64,000 nt of DNA from Capsulimonas corticalis (lineage in GTDB: Bacteria > Armatimonadota > Armatimonadia > Armatimonadales > Capsulimonadaceae): the NCBI RefSeq assembly GCF_003574315.2, contig NZ_AP025739.1:372001-436000 (forward strand). The letters are read 5' to 3'. Below are positions 1 to 7,188 of the stretch, piece after piece (position 1 is the first letter of the stretch; the number at the start of each line of letters is the position of its first letter). A program made the position numbers and the translations under genes. The notes under the pieces are model-generated. The model saw nothing but the letters and a program-made list of their open reading frames with translations. It did not search any database and was not told the origin of the DNA.

Positions 1-70
1 AGTCTCCACGCTCTACTCCAGCGGAGGATAGTCACGATCGACCGGCCACTCCAGGTGACCCCGCCCTTTC

Positions 71-144
71 TACCTACCCCCGACCTTCGGCCGCCCCCTC
101 CGGGGCAAACCCACCCCGGAGGGGGCGGCCAAAGGCCGGAGTAG
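71..144. repeat. Long inverted repeat (interspersed palindrome family, copy 1)
   Basis: A perfect 17-bp stem (89-105 pairs with 114-130) encloses the 8-nt loop caaaccca. Imperfect complementarity continues outward to about 71 and 144. The outer arm has the same CTACCTACCCC...CCTTCGGCC core seen in the repeats near 47.4 kb and 57.4 kb. It lies just upstream of the copper operon. It could act as a terminator for an upstream gene or as a REP-like element; it has no T-run and encodes nothing I can see. Confidence 0.75.
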
Positions 145-190
145 TCACACGGAGAAACGACCGAGAGAGAATCAGGATATCAAATATCTT

Positions 191-1276
191 ATGCCATCGA
201 GACGTGATTTCCTCAAACAAGCGGCCCTGAGCGGCGCAGCGGCGATGCTGGGATCTCTCCCGCAAGCCGAAGCGTCGGGAGACGCACCGCTCGCGCTCCC
301 AGCCGGGCGGACGCTCGAATACTGGATCCAGGCGGACTCCCTGCCCTGGATTCTTGCCCCGAACGGCCGCGACTCGATGACGGGCGCTGCTTATGACGCG
401 GCTCAAAGCTCGTTTGTCACGGTGGGCTACCGGGCCTATTCCGAGAACTGGGCCGCCCTGCTGCCGCCCGATCCCGGGATCGGCGAAAACTCGGGCATCC
501 CCGGTCCCATCCTCCGAGCGCGAGTCGGAGACACGATCGTCATCCATTTCAAAAACAACGACGTTCGTCCAAAGCCGGCCGCGCACAGTATCCATCTCGA
601 AGGGCTGGTCCGCGAGATGGAGAACGACGGCTTCTGGCGCAGCAGCGAGCCGAACCTGCCGGGCACGGCGGTCTATCCCGGCGAAACATACACCTACCGT
701 TACACCGCGCCCGCAAGCGCCGCCGGCGCGTGGCTTTATTCCGATTTTTCCGCCTCCCGACGTATGAAAGGACGCGGCTTCGACATTCGGATCTACCGGG
801 ATGTCCCCGTCTATACCCGCGCCAAGCCGCAGGAGCCCTCCGAACTCGACGCTCCCGTGGGAGCGCAGTTTGGGCTCTTCGGCATGGCGATTATCGACGA
901 CGAGAACACAAAGCCTGCGGACCGCGAGAACGTGGTGATTTTCCACGATCTCTATTCCGACGATCTGCCGATGCTGGTTCAGGATTTCGACTGCATCAAC
1001 GGCCGATCGTTTCTTGGGAACACTCCGACCTTCCAGGCGCGAACCGGCGAACGGGTGCGCTGGCGCATCGGATCGGTCGGACGCGAGAACCATGTCTTCC
1101 ATATCCACGGCCATCGCTGGCGGATGAACGGAGCCTTCACGGACACGCATCTCCTGGCTCCGGGAACGACGGCGACTTTCGACTATCTCGAAGATTCTCC
1201 CGGGGAATGGCTGTACCACTGTCACTTCACGGAACATATAATGGGGGGAATGGCGGGGCTTTATGTGGTGTCGTAA
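191..1276 (+). CDS. Two-domain multicopper oxidase paralogue A (C-terminal copper ligands intact, N-terminal ones lost)
   Basis: Predicted exported cupredoxin protein of the small two-domain laccase size (361 aa). SRRDFLK at residues 3-9 followed by a hydrophobic stretch is a Tat signal, suggesting export after folding with copper. The C-terminal domain keeps every ligand: H301, H304 and H306 in HVFHIHGH, and H343, C344, H345, H349 and M354 in YHCHFTEHIMGGM. That is a full type 1 site plus this domain's half of the trinuclear cluster. The N-terminal domain is damaged: HxHG reads HLEG (H135, E137) and the expected HxH reads S184-D-F186. First gene of a tight four-gene unit with a redoxin, a cytochrome/monooxygenase-like protein and paralogue B. 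ATG 191 is chosen because the Tat motif follows directly; the AGGA at 174-177 is rather far upstream. Its substrate is unknown. As written it should not work as a conventional homo-oligomeric oxidase (inference). Confidence 0.88.
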   Translation: MPSRRDFLKQAALSGAAAMLGSLPQAEASGDAPLALPAGRTLEYWIQADSLPWILAPNGRDSMTGAAYDAAQSSFVTVGYRAYSENWAALLPPDPGIGENSGIPGPILRARVGDTIVIHFKNNDVRPKPAAHSIHLEGLVREMENDGFWRSSEPNLPGTAVYPGETYTYRYTAPASAAGAWLYSDFSASRRMKGRGFDIRIYRDVPVYTRAKPQEPSELDAPVGAQFGLFGMAIIDDENTKPADRENVVIFHDLYSDDLPMLVQDFDCINGRSFLGNTPTFQARTGERVRWRIGSVGRENHVFHIHGHRWRMNGAFTDTHLLAPGTTATFDYLEDSPGEWLYHCHFTEHIMGGMAGLYVVS

Positions 1277-1280
1277 TGTC

Positions 1281-1856
1281 ATGGCGGCGACCGTCGGGAT
1301 CCTCTGGAGCGTGATGGGGGGCGCACACGCCGCCGAGAACGCGCCGCATCTCGCGCCGGCGACGATGCGCGCGACCGGCCTGGACGGCAAGGCGCGACTT
1401 TTGCCGCTCCGCGCATCTCGGGCGACCGTATTGGTCTTTCTTCTGAGCGACTGCCCCGTCTGCAATCGCTACGCGCCGGAAATTCAGCGACTCGAAGCCG
1501 ACTATCGCCGTCAAGGCGTGGATATCGATGTCGTCTATGAGGATAGCGATCTCACGCGGACGCAGGCGCTGCGGCACGCCAAAGCGTACGGTCTGACCTG
1601 TGGACTTCTGTACGATCCCGCGCACATGCTGGCGCGCCAGGCCGGCGCGGGCTCCGTTCCCGAAGCCGTCGTGCTTTCCTCGGATGGCGCGGCCCTGTAT
1701 CACGGCCGGATCGACGACCGATTTCAGCACTTCGGGATGGCGAATCCGGCGCCGGCGCATCGCGATCTGCGATCGGCGCTCGATTCGGTATTGACCGGCG
1801 CGCCGGTCGCGGTCACGCAGACGCCGGTTGTCGGATGCGTCATCCCCAAAGATTGA
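1281..1856 (+). CDS. Exported thioredoxin-fold redoxin with CxxC
   Basis: 191 aa. A hydrophobic N-terminus ending near AHA (residues 15-17) suggests export. The thioredoxin fold is shown by the redox motif C58-P-V-C61 inside SDCPVCNRYAPEI and by the cis-proline region GSVPEA (P127). Further cysteines are C107 and C186, the latter in the VGCVIP tail. The YHGRIDDR stretch and the tail resemble redoxins found beside, or fused to, cytochrome c/Cu-monooxygenase-like proteins in Acidobacteria and Planctomycetes (recalled, not searched). Likely role: periplasmic thiol-disulfide exchange, perhaps keeping the type 1 copper cysteine of paralogue A reduced or delivering copper, as Sco/TlpA proteins do for oxidases (inference). 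ATG 1281 lies 4 nt after the preceding stop; an in-frame ATG at 1263 would overlap it. The next gene begins 16 nt downstream. Confidence 0.8.
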   Translation: MAATVGILWSVMGGAHAAENAPHLAPATMRATGLDGKARLLPLRASRATVLVFLLSDCPVCNRYAPEIQRLEADYRRQGVDIDVVYEDSDLTRTQALRHAKAYGLTCGLLYDPAHMLARQAGAGSVPEAVVLSSDGAALYHGRIDDRFQHFGMANPAPAHRDLRSALDSVLTGAPVAVTQTPVVGCVIPKD

Positions 1857-1872
1857 GGGAAGCCACGGTACG

Positions 1873-3351
1873 ATGAAGCCATCACGCGCATTTCTGATCG
1901 CCGCCTCGGTCCTGGCGCTCGCCGCCGGCCTATCGCTCCAGCGCGCCGCGCCGACGCGCGCCGATGCGCGGGAAGCGCCGACTCCGAACTACCGCCAGGA
2001 CATCCGCCCGATCGTCGCCGCGCACTGCGTCTCCTGTCACCAGGAACATTCGGGCGCGCCCTTCCCGCTGACGACATATCGGGATGTGGAAAAGAGAGCC
2101 GCGCAGATCGCCCAGGTCGCGACGGCGAAGTTCATGCCGCCCTGGAAGCCCGATTCTCATGGAGAACTGCTGGGCGAAAACCGCCTGTCCACACGGGAAA
2201 TCGATCTTTTGCAGCGATGGGCGGCTCAGAATACTCTGGAAGGACCGGCAAGCGGCGCCGCGCCGGACGTCTCCGCCGCCATCCCCCTCAACCAAGATTC
2301 CCGCGCCGGATTAGGAACGCCCGACGCCGTCCTGGAGCCGGCGGAGACGTCTCATATTCCTGCCGACGGGCCTGATTTCTACCGCTGCTGCATTCTGCCC
2401 ACACGCTTCGCCGAGGATCGGCATCTATCGGCGATTGTCCTGGAGCCGGGCAGCGCCGCCGTCGACCATGCGCTCATTTACCAGGACACGAGCCATCAGA
2501 TACGCTTGATGAACGCCGTGGCTCCCGGCGGCGCGTTCCGGGTGCAGGGAAGCACGACGGGGCTCCAGCCGGCCATGGTGATCGGCGGCTGGGGCGTCGG
2601 CGCGCATCCGGCCCGCTTTCCCGCCGGCGCCGGACTGCTGCTTTCGCGCGGCGCGGACATCATCGTCGAAACGCATTACCGCCCAAGCGGCAAACCCGAA
2701 ACGGATCGGCCGCGCCTGCTGCTGTACTTTTGCAAGGCGCCCGTGACGCATCTCGTCCGCGTAGCCCCGGTCATGCCGCGCGTCCTGCGTCTCCCGCCGA
2801 ACGTCACGGATATCCATGTCGGCGGACAGAGTCCCGTCACGAGCAATATCTCCGTCCTCTCGATCCTGCCGTATATGCGGCGGCGCGGCGCGGCGATCAC
2901 GATGGGAGTACTGACATCCGAGCAGAAGCAAAGTGTCCTGCTGAGCATCCCGCAATGGGACTTCGACTGGATTGGGGAGTATCGATTCCGACAGCCGGTT
3001 CGGATCTTGGCTGGATCGATGCTGACGATGGAGGCGATCTTCAACAACGCCGTTCCAGACAGCGATCGGGACGAAACCGTAACACAGAACGGTCTGGTCT
3101 GCTGGGGCGATGCGCCCACGGATGAGAACGCCGTCGCCTACATCTTCTACACCACCGACGCGGAATCCCTCGGCCGGCGCGACATCGCGGGTGTCCCGCC
3201 GGCCGGCGGACCGGCGCAGGCGGGGATGCGAAAAGTCATCCTCAAGATGTTTGACACGAATCACGACGGGACGATCTCACCGGAGGAATATCGTCATATG
3301 AGCGGTTATTTCCATGGCGGCATGCCGTCAATGGCGGGAATGGAGATGTAA
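1873..3351 (+). CDS. c-type cytochrome fused to degenerate PHM-like copper monooxygenase, C-terminal EF-hand
   Basis: 492 aa with a signal peptide (1-30). Residues 35-125 form a cytochrome c domain: haem motif C52-V-S-C55-H56 and candidate distal ligand M88 in FMPPW. Residues about 165-430 resemble copper type II ascorbate-dependent monooxygenases (PHM family), but the usual HH reads D198-H199, H268 is kept in ETHYRPSG, the HxH of the second domain reads Y334-M-R336, and the DEM methionine reads N419. The CuM site is therefore gone and CuH keeps two of three histidines. A canonical EF-hand loop (D461, N463, D465, T467, S469, E472) and a Met/His-rich tail close the protein. ATG 1873 is preceded by GAGGGAAG; an in-frame ATG at 1828 lies inside the previous gene. 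Probably a periplasmic electron carrier or scaffold rather than a hydroxylase (inference). Confidence 0.8.
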   Translation: MKPSRAFLIAASVLALAAGLSLQRAAPTRADAREAPTPNYRQDIRPIVAAHCVSCHQEHSGAPFPLTTYRDVEKRAAQIAQVATAKFMPPWKPDSHGELLGENRLSTREIDLLQRWAAQNTLEGPASGAAPDVSAAIPLNQDSRAGLGTPDAVLEPAETSHIPADGPDFYRCCILPTRFAEDRHLSAIVLEPGSAAVDHALIYQDTSHQIRLMNAVAPGGAFRVQGSTTGLQPAMVIGGWGVGAHPARFPAGAGLLLSRGADIIVETHYRPSGKPETDRPRLLLYFCKAPVTHLVRVAPVMPRVLRLPPNVTDIHVGGQSPVTSNISVLSILPYMRRRGAAITMGVLTSEQKQSVLLSIPQWDFDWIGEYRFRQPVRILAGSMLTMEAIFNNAVPDSDRDETVTQNGLVCWGDAPTDENAVAYIFYTTDAESLGRRDIAGVPPAGGPAQAGMRKVILKMFDTNHDGTISPEEYRHMSGYFHGGMPSMAGMEM

Positions 3352-3353
3352 CG

Positions 3354-4418
3354 ATGGACAGAAGAACAGCGCTCACCCAGACGAACTCTGGACTCCCTCC
3401 GGTCAGCCGCCGGAGCGTACTGCGCGGAGCGATGGCCGGCGGAACGGCGCTGGCGCTTGGCGCGTTCGTCCCCAGCGCGACCGCCGCGCAGGCCGCTCCG
3501 CGCGCCATCGGAACAATTCGTGAATACTGGATCCAGGCCGGCTCGTTTCCCAGAACGCTCGTCAGCGGCGGTCACGACGATCTGCTCGGCCGCATCTTCA
3601 CGCCCGAAGACAGCGGGTACTGGGCGCTCGGTTACCGCGCTTACACCCCGAATTGGGCGAAACCGCTGGCGTCCGATGCGAATCACGGCGAGAACGCCGG
3701 AATCCCCGGCCCGGTCATTCGCGCAAATGTCGGCGATACGATCGTCATCCACTTCCGCAACAACGACACGCACTATCGATTCCCGCACAGCATCCACGTC
3801 CACGGCCTGGTCTACACTCCGGAAAACGACGGCGCCTGGATCTCCTCCAAATCAAATGCTCCCGGAACGGCCGTGCTGCCCGGACACACGCACACATACA
3901 CTTACCGCGCCGATGCGACATCGGTGGGGACCTGGGTCTACCACGACCACTCCCTGCCCCAGTCCCTTGGCGGCGGCGCGCCCGTAATGGATCTGAGCAC
4001 GCAGCTCGGCATGTTCGGACTGATCGCCGTGGACGCGCCCGGCGCTCCTCCCGTGGATTGCGAGCACATCCTCTACTTCCACCAGATGTACGCCGCCGAC
4101 GTTCCCTCACTCGCTCAGGATTACGCCTGCTTCAACGGCGCCGCGTTTCTGCCGAACACCCCCGTCTTTCACTCAAAAGTCGGCGAGCGAGTCCGCTGGC
4201 GAATCGGAGCCCTCGGCCAGGAATTCTACACCTTCCACCTGCACGGCCATCGCTGGAAGACGGGGGACGGCTATAGGGATACAGCCCTCATCGGGCCAGC
4301 GTCGACGGCCACCATCGAGTACGTGGAAGACAATCCAGGCAGCTGGTTTTACCATGCGACCTCAACCAACCACCTCGTCTCCGGCATGATCGGGCAATAT
4401 TTCGTGACCAAGGCGTAA
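3354..4418 (+). CDS. Two-domain multicopper oxidase paralogue B (N-terminal copper ligands intact, type 1 site lost)
   Basis: 354 aa, Tat-type signal (SRRSVLRGA at residues 18-26), colinear with paralogue A. The N-terminal domain is complete: H148 and H150 in HVHG, H197 and H199 in YHDH. The C-terminal domain keeps H295 and H297 but has Y292 where the type 1 histidine belongs. In place of HCH it reads H334-A335-T336, so the type 1 cysteine and one type 3 histidine are absent; H340 and M345 remain. Without the cysteine it cannot bind type 1 copper. These losses are the mirror image of paralogue A, so B's first domain plus A's second domain supply all ligands. The YHDH and FHLHGHRW wording is like Streptomyces small laccase, whose trinuclear site sits between subunits (family knowledge). 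The ATG is 2 nt after the preceding stop, so translation is probably coupled. Last gene of the operon. Confidence 0.88.
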   Translation: MDRRTALTQTNSGLPPVSRRSVLRGAMAGGTALALGAFVPSATAAQAAPRAIGTIREYWIQAGSFPRTLVSGGHDDLLGRIFTPEDSGYWALGYRAYTPNWAKPLASDANHGENAGIPGPVIRANVGDTIVIHFRNNDTHYRFPHSIHVHGLVYTPENDGAWISSKSNAPGTAVLPGHTHTYTYRADATSVGTWVYHDHSLPQSLGGGAPVMDLSTQLGMFGLIAVDAPGAPPVDCEHILYFHQMYAADVPSLAQDYACFNGAAFLPNTPVFHSKVGERVRWRIGALGQEFYTFHLHGHRWKTGDGYRDTALIGPASTATIEYVEDNPGSWFYHATSTNHLVSGMIGQYFVTKA

Positions 4419-4436
4419 CCCACAAATGGCATCGGC

Positions 4437-4829
4437 TTACATGTACCAAATTCCACTGCCCCATTTCAAGTTTTCAGATTCGGAAGACCCACCGCCGCCG
4501 CCTTCTCGCTTATAAACCGTGAGAAATCGCTGGTCAAATTGCGCGTTACCCTGACAATACATGTCCGCGATCTCGCCACGCACCGTCCAATATTCGGACA
4601 GTTGCCCGATATTCGCATAATAGCGCTGAAACTCTTCAGAGTTACACCAAATCGCGAGCGCGTATTCGGGCAGAATGGTCGGGCGCTTGATTTTTGCAAG
4701 CGTCTCCAGCACTTGTTCCGGCGTGTAATATTGCGACGTGAGGTGGTCTTGTTTCAGCAGGTCGCGCAGTCCGGTGAGATAGAACCAAATCTGCTTGCGC
4801 TTTTTGATTTTACGGATGTATCCAAACAT
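4437..4829 (-). CDS. Small uncharacterised protein
   Basis: 130 aa, function not recognised. The N-terminus is basic (MFGYIRKIKKRKQ). A YYTPEQV segment followed by an aromatic-rich YALAIWC region recalls small DUF6559-like proteins, but I cannot confirm this. The tail is a glycine/serine run (GGGGGSSES) ending near the stop. ATG 4829 is chosen because GGAG lies about 10 nt upstream; a TTG further upstream at 4844 is less likely. It follows the dehydrogenase gene on the same strand by about 20 nt and may be co-transcribed with it. It converges with the copper operon, with only 18 nt between the stops. Confidence 0.6.
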   Translation of the reverse strand: MFGYIRKIKKRKQIWFYLTGLRDLLKQDHLTSQYYTPEQVLETLAKIKRPTILPEYALAIWCNSEEFQRYYANIGQLSEYWTVRGEIADMYCQGNAQFDQRFLTVYKREGGGGGSSESENLKWGSGIWYM

Positions 4830-4850
4830 GCGTGAGCGCTCCAAAGTCGC

Positions 4851-5678
4851 TTAATCTTCGATCAGCCGAACAAGCCCGATGAAATCGTCGTCGCCCCACC
4901 CTTCGCCCAGGGCGCGTTCGTAGAGGGCGTTGAGGTTTCGGGTTTGGGGCAACGGGTGCTCGCCGGAGGTCTCCAGGGCGAGGCGCAGGTCTTTGGCCAT
5001 GTGCTTGAGGGAGAACTGGGGGGCGTAGTCGTGCGCGATCAGTTTGGGCTGTTTGAGGTCGGAAAGGCCGGAGCGGCCGACGTTTTGGCCGAGCGCTTCG
5101 AAGAAGATTTCATCCGAGATGCCTTCGCGTCGCGCGAGGGTCAGGCTTTCGCTCAGTGCCTGCGCCATGGCGGCGAGGTTGAGGTTCATGGCGAGTTTTA
5201 AGGAGGACGCCGCGCCGATGGGGCCGATGTGCAGGATCGTTTGCGAGAGCCTTTCGATGATGGGGCGGATCTTGTCGATGGTCGCGGGATCGCCGCCGAG
5301 ATAATAAACGGTTTTGCGCTGCTCGGCCGCCGGTTTGCTGCCGGTGAAGGGGGCGTCGATGTAGAGGCCGCCTGCCGCCATCACTTGATCCGCGAACCGG
5401 CGTGTCCACTCCGGGGAAATGGTGCTGGACTGCAAAACGACGGCGCCGGGTTTGAGACTGGGAAGCGCCTGCTCCAGCACGGACTGCACGGCCGGCGGGT
5501 CGGCGACGACCACGATCACGAAATCGGCGTCCGTCACCGCCTCCGCGACGCTGGCGCGCTCGCCGGGGAAGTCTTTCGGCGTTCGGTTCCAGGGGCGCAC
5601 GTCGTGGCCGTCCTCGGCCAGGTTCTTCGCCCATGCGCCGCCGATAATTCCCAATCCCAATACCGCGATGCTTGTCAT
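4851..5678 (-). CDS. NAD(P)-dependent beta-hydroxyacid dehydrogenase / imine-reductase-like protein
   Basis: 275 aa, normal length for the 6-phosphogluconate/3-hydroxyisobutyrate dehydrogenase superfamily. A Rossmann GxGxxG (G8-L-G10-I-I-G13) begins directly after the start. DAPFTGSKPAAE (108-119) corresponds to the family's substrate-binding DAPVSG segment, and K161 with N165 in SLKLAMNLN match the catalytic Lys/Asn pair. It probably oxidises a beta-hydroxyacid or reduces an imine or aldehyde with NAD(P)H; the substrate cannot be told. ATG 5678 is chosen for the upstream GGGAG at 9-nt spacing and because the dinucleotide fold starts at once; a TTG at 5693 is the alternative. It is divergent from the GT-C gene at 5804. 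Confidence 0.85.
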   Translation of the reverse strand: MTSIAVLGLGIIGGAWAKNLAEDGHDVRPWNRTPKDFPGERASVAEAVTDADFVIVVVADPPAVQSVLEQALPSLKPGAVVLQSSTISPEWTRRFADQVMAAGGLYIDAPFTGSKPAAEQRKTVYYLGGDPATIDKIRPIIERLSQTILHIGPIGAASSLKLAMNLNLAAMAQALSESLTLARREGISDEIFFEALGQNVGRSGLSDLKQPKLIAHDYAPQFSLKHMAKDLRLALETSGEHPLPQTRNLNALYERALGEGWGDDDFIGLVRLIED

Positions 5679-5752
5679 AAATATTTCTCCCAATGGACTT
5701 TACCGGATGATACCCCGTTCGTCGATTTTCCGCGTTCGCAAAACACGGCAGG

Positions 5753-5758
5753 TATAAT
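5753..5758 (+). promoter_or_regulatory. -10 TATAAT ahead of the GT-C-like gene
   Basis: A perfect TATAAT lies 46 nt upstream of the ATG at 5804, giving a predicted start near 5765 and a short leader holding the AGAAGGA ribosome site. I see no good -35 hexamer at 16-18 bp, so the promoter is only plausible. Confidence 0.4.
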
Positions 5759-5803
5759 GAGCCTGCATGGCTTGGAGCACGGCCGGCCTGAGAAGGATCC
5801 CGA

Positions 5804-7162
5804 ATGTCCGAAAATCCCGAAGCGCGGCGAGTCCGCGCGATTGCGATCGCGCTGGTCGGCGGCTCCTTCCTGATTCGGTTTTGCTACGTCTTTCTTCTGA
5901 CCCAGTATTCCCATTATCTGGTGAGCGATATGGGCGGATACTGGGCGCGCGCATGCCGTCGGCTTGATGGCGACAGCGGCTCCTATTTGCAGTGGTCCGT
6001 GTGGCCGCCCTTCTTCCATATCCTGCTCTCCGGCGTCTTATTTCTGTTCCAGAAACTTTCGATGCCGTCCGGGCTCTGGCTCTCCTGCGTCGTCTTGCTC
6101 CAGATCGCGCTGGGGAGCCTGTCCGTATTCTGGGTCTATCGCATCGCCCACGGCGTCTTTGGCCGGGAGCGCCCCGCGCTCGCGGTCGGCGTCGTGTATG
6201 CCCTGACCTATCCCATCATCTACTTCAATGCGTTTCTGCTTTCGGAAAACACGGCGATCCCGCTCGTGATCGCCGCGGTCTGGCTGCTGCTGCAAAAGAC
6301 ATCGAAGCGGTTTGAGATGTTTTACGCGGGAGCGCTGCTGGGGCTGGCGTGCGGGATCCGCCCCGCCGATGTTCTGTACGCAGGTTCCTTTCTGCTCTTT
6401 CTCTGGACGGCGCTGCGCCGGCCGGCGACGGGCGATGCGGCGCGGAACTGGCGGCGCTGGGCGCCGATGGGAACGTTCGCGCTGGGCTTCGCCGGCGTCG
6501 TCGGGCTGATCTGCTTGGAGAATGCGCGGATCTCCTCCGGCGCGCTCTGGGGCCTCGGAGCGAACGGCGGAATGAACTTCTTTATGGCCCAGTGCAAAAT
6601 CGGCCATCTGGAATCCCATACCGTCTATCAGGGCCATCACTTCGACTACTCCTTCAGCCACCCCCAGTTCGCGGGCGAGCGCTGGCGCGCGAAGTTTTCG
6701 ACCGAAGTCGGCCTGCAAGACCAGGGCTACTTTTACCGCATGGGACTGCGTCAGCTGCGCCATCTCACGACCTGGCGCGACGACTTATGGGAGATGCGCA
6801 AGCTCCTGATCGGCCCGATCTTTCCCACATTCAACGATGCATGGGGATTCCAGACGCTCGATCTGCTCACACGCTGGACCCTGGCGCCGATGTTTCTCGT
6901 GGCGCTGATCGCGCCGCCGGCGGCGCGGCTGCTGCGCCGCCCCTGGGCCTCGCGCGAAATCCTGCTGCTGTGGTCGATCGTCGCTCTGACAGTCGCCACA
7001 TGCTTCTTTTACGGAAACGAGCGCCGCTTTCTCTATCCAACGATCTTCGCGGCGGAGATTATCGTCGTTTCCCTGGCCTGCCGCGCGGCCTCTTCGCTGT
7101 TATCCCGTTTACGCAGGGCGCGCGCCGGGAAGACTCATTCCACCAGGCAGTCGCGATCATAA
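5804..7162 (+). CDS. Polytopic membrane glycosyltransferase-like protein (GT-C fold, GT39/83-like)
   Basis: 452 aa with about ten hydrophobic segments spread over the protein. The first periplasmic loop holds an acidic motif (SDMGGYW near residues 44-50), the place where GT-C enzymes such as ArnT and protein mannosyltransferases carry the catalytic Asp. A lipid-linked sugar donor and an envelope acceptor would be usual for the fold, but neither can be read here. AGAAGGA lies just upstream of the ATG. The metallophosphoesterase gene starts 27 nt after its stop, so the two are likely co-transcribed. I am confident of an integral membrane protein and only moderately confident of transferase activity. 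Confidence 0.65.
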   Translation: MSENPEARRVRAIAIALVGGSFLIRFCYVFLLTQYSHYLVSDMGGYWARACRRLDGDSGSYLQWSVWPPFFHILLSGVLFLFQKLSMPSGLWLSCVVLLQIALGSLSVFWVYRIAHGVFGRERPALAVGVVYALTYPIIYFNAFLLSENTAIPLVIAAVWLLLQKTSKRFEMFYAGALLGLACGIRPADVLYAGSFLLFLWTALRRPATGDAARNWRRWAPMGTFALGFAGVVGLICLENARISSGALWGLGANGGMNFFMAQCKIGHLESHTVYQGHHFDYSFSHPQFAGERWRAKFSTEVGLQDQGYFYRMGLRQLRHLTTWRDDLWEMRKLLIGPIFPTFNDAWGFQTLDLLTRWTLAPMFLVALIAPPAARLLRRPWASREILLLWSIVALTVATCFFYGNERRFLYPTIFAAEIIVVSLACRAASSLLSRLRRARAGKTHSTRQSRS

Positions 7163-7188
7163 CGCAGAATTCGAAGAGGAATATTGGA

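Noticed and set aside
74-1465. 463-aa open frame on the minus strand opposite oxidase A
   Set aside because: A high-GC shadow of the oxidase and redoxin genes; composition is Arg/Gly/Val-rich without any family motif, and it crosses two real genes.
6349-7188. 280-codon open extension upstream of the metallophosphoesterase start
   Set aside because: It lies inside the GT-C-like gene in another frame and reads as Arg/Pro-rich noise; a good ribosome site marks ATG 7189.
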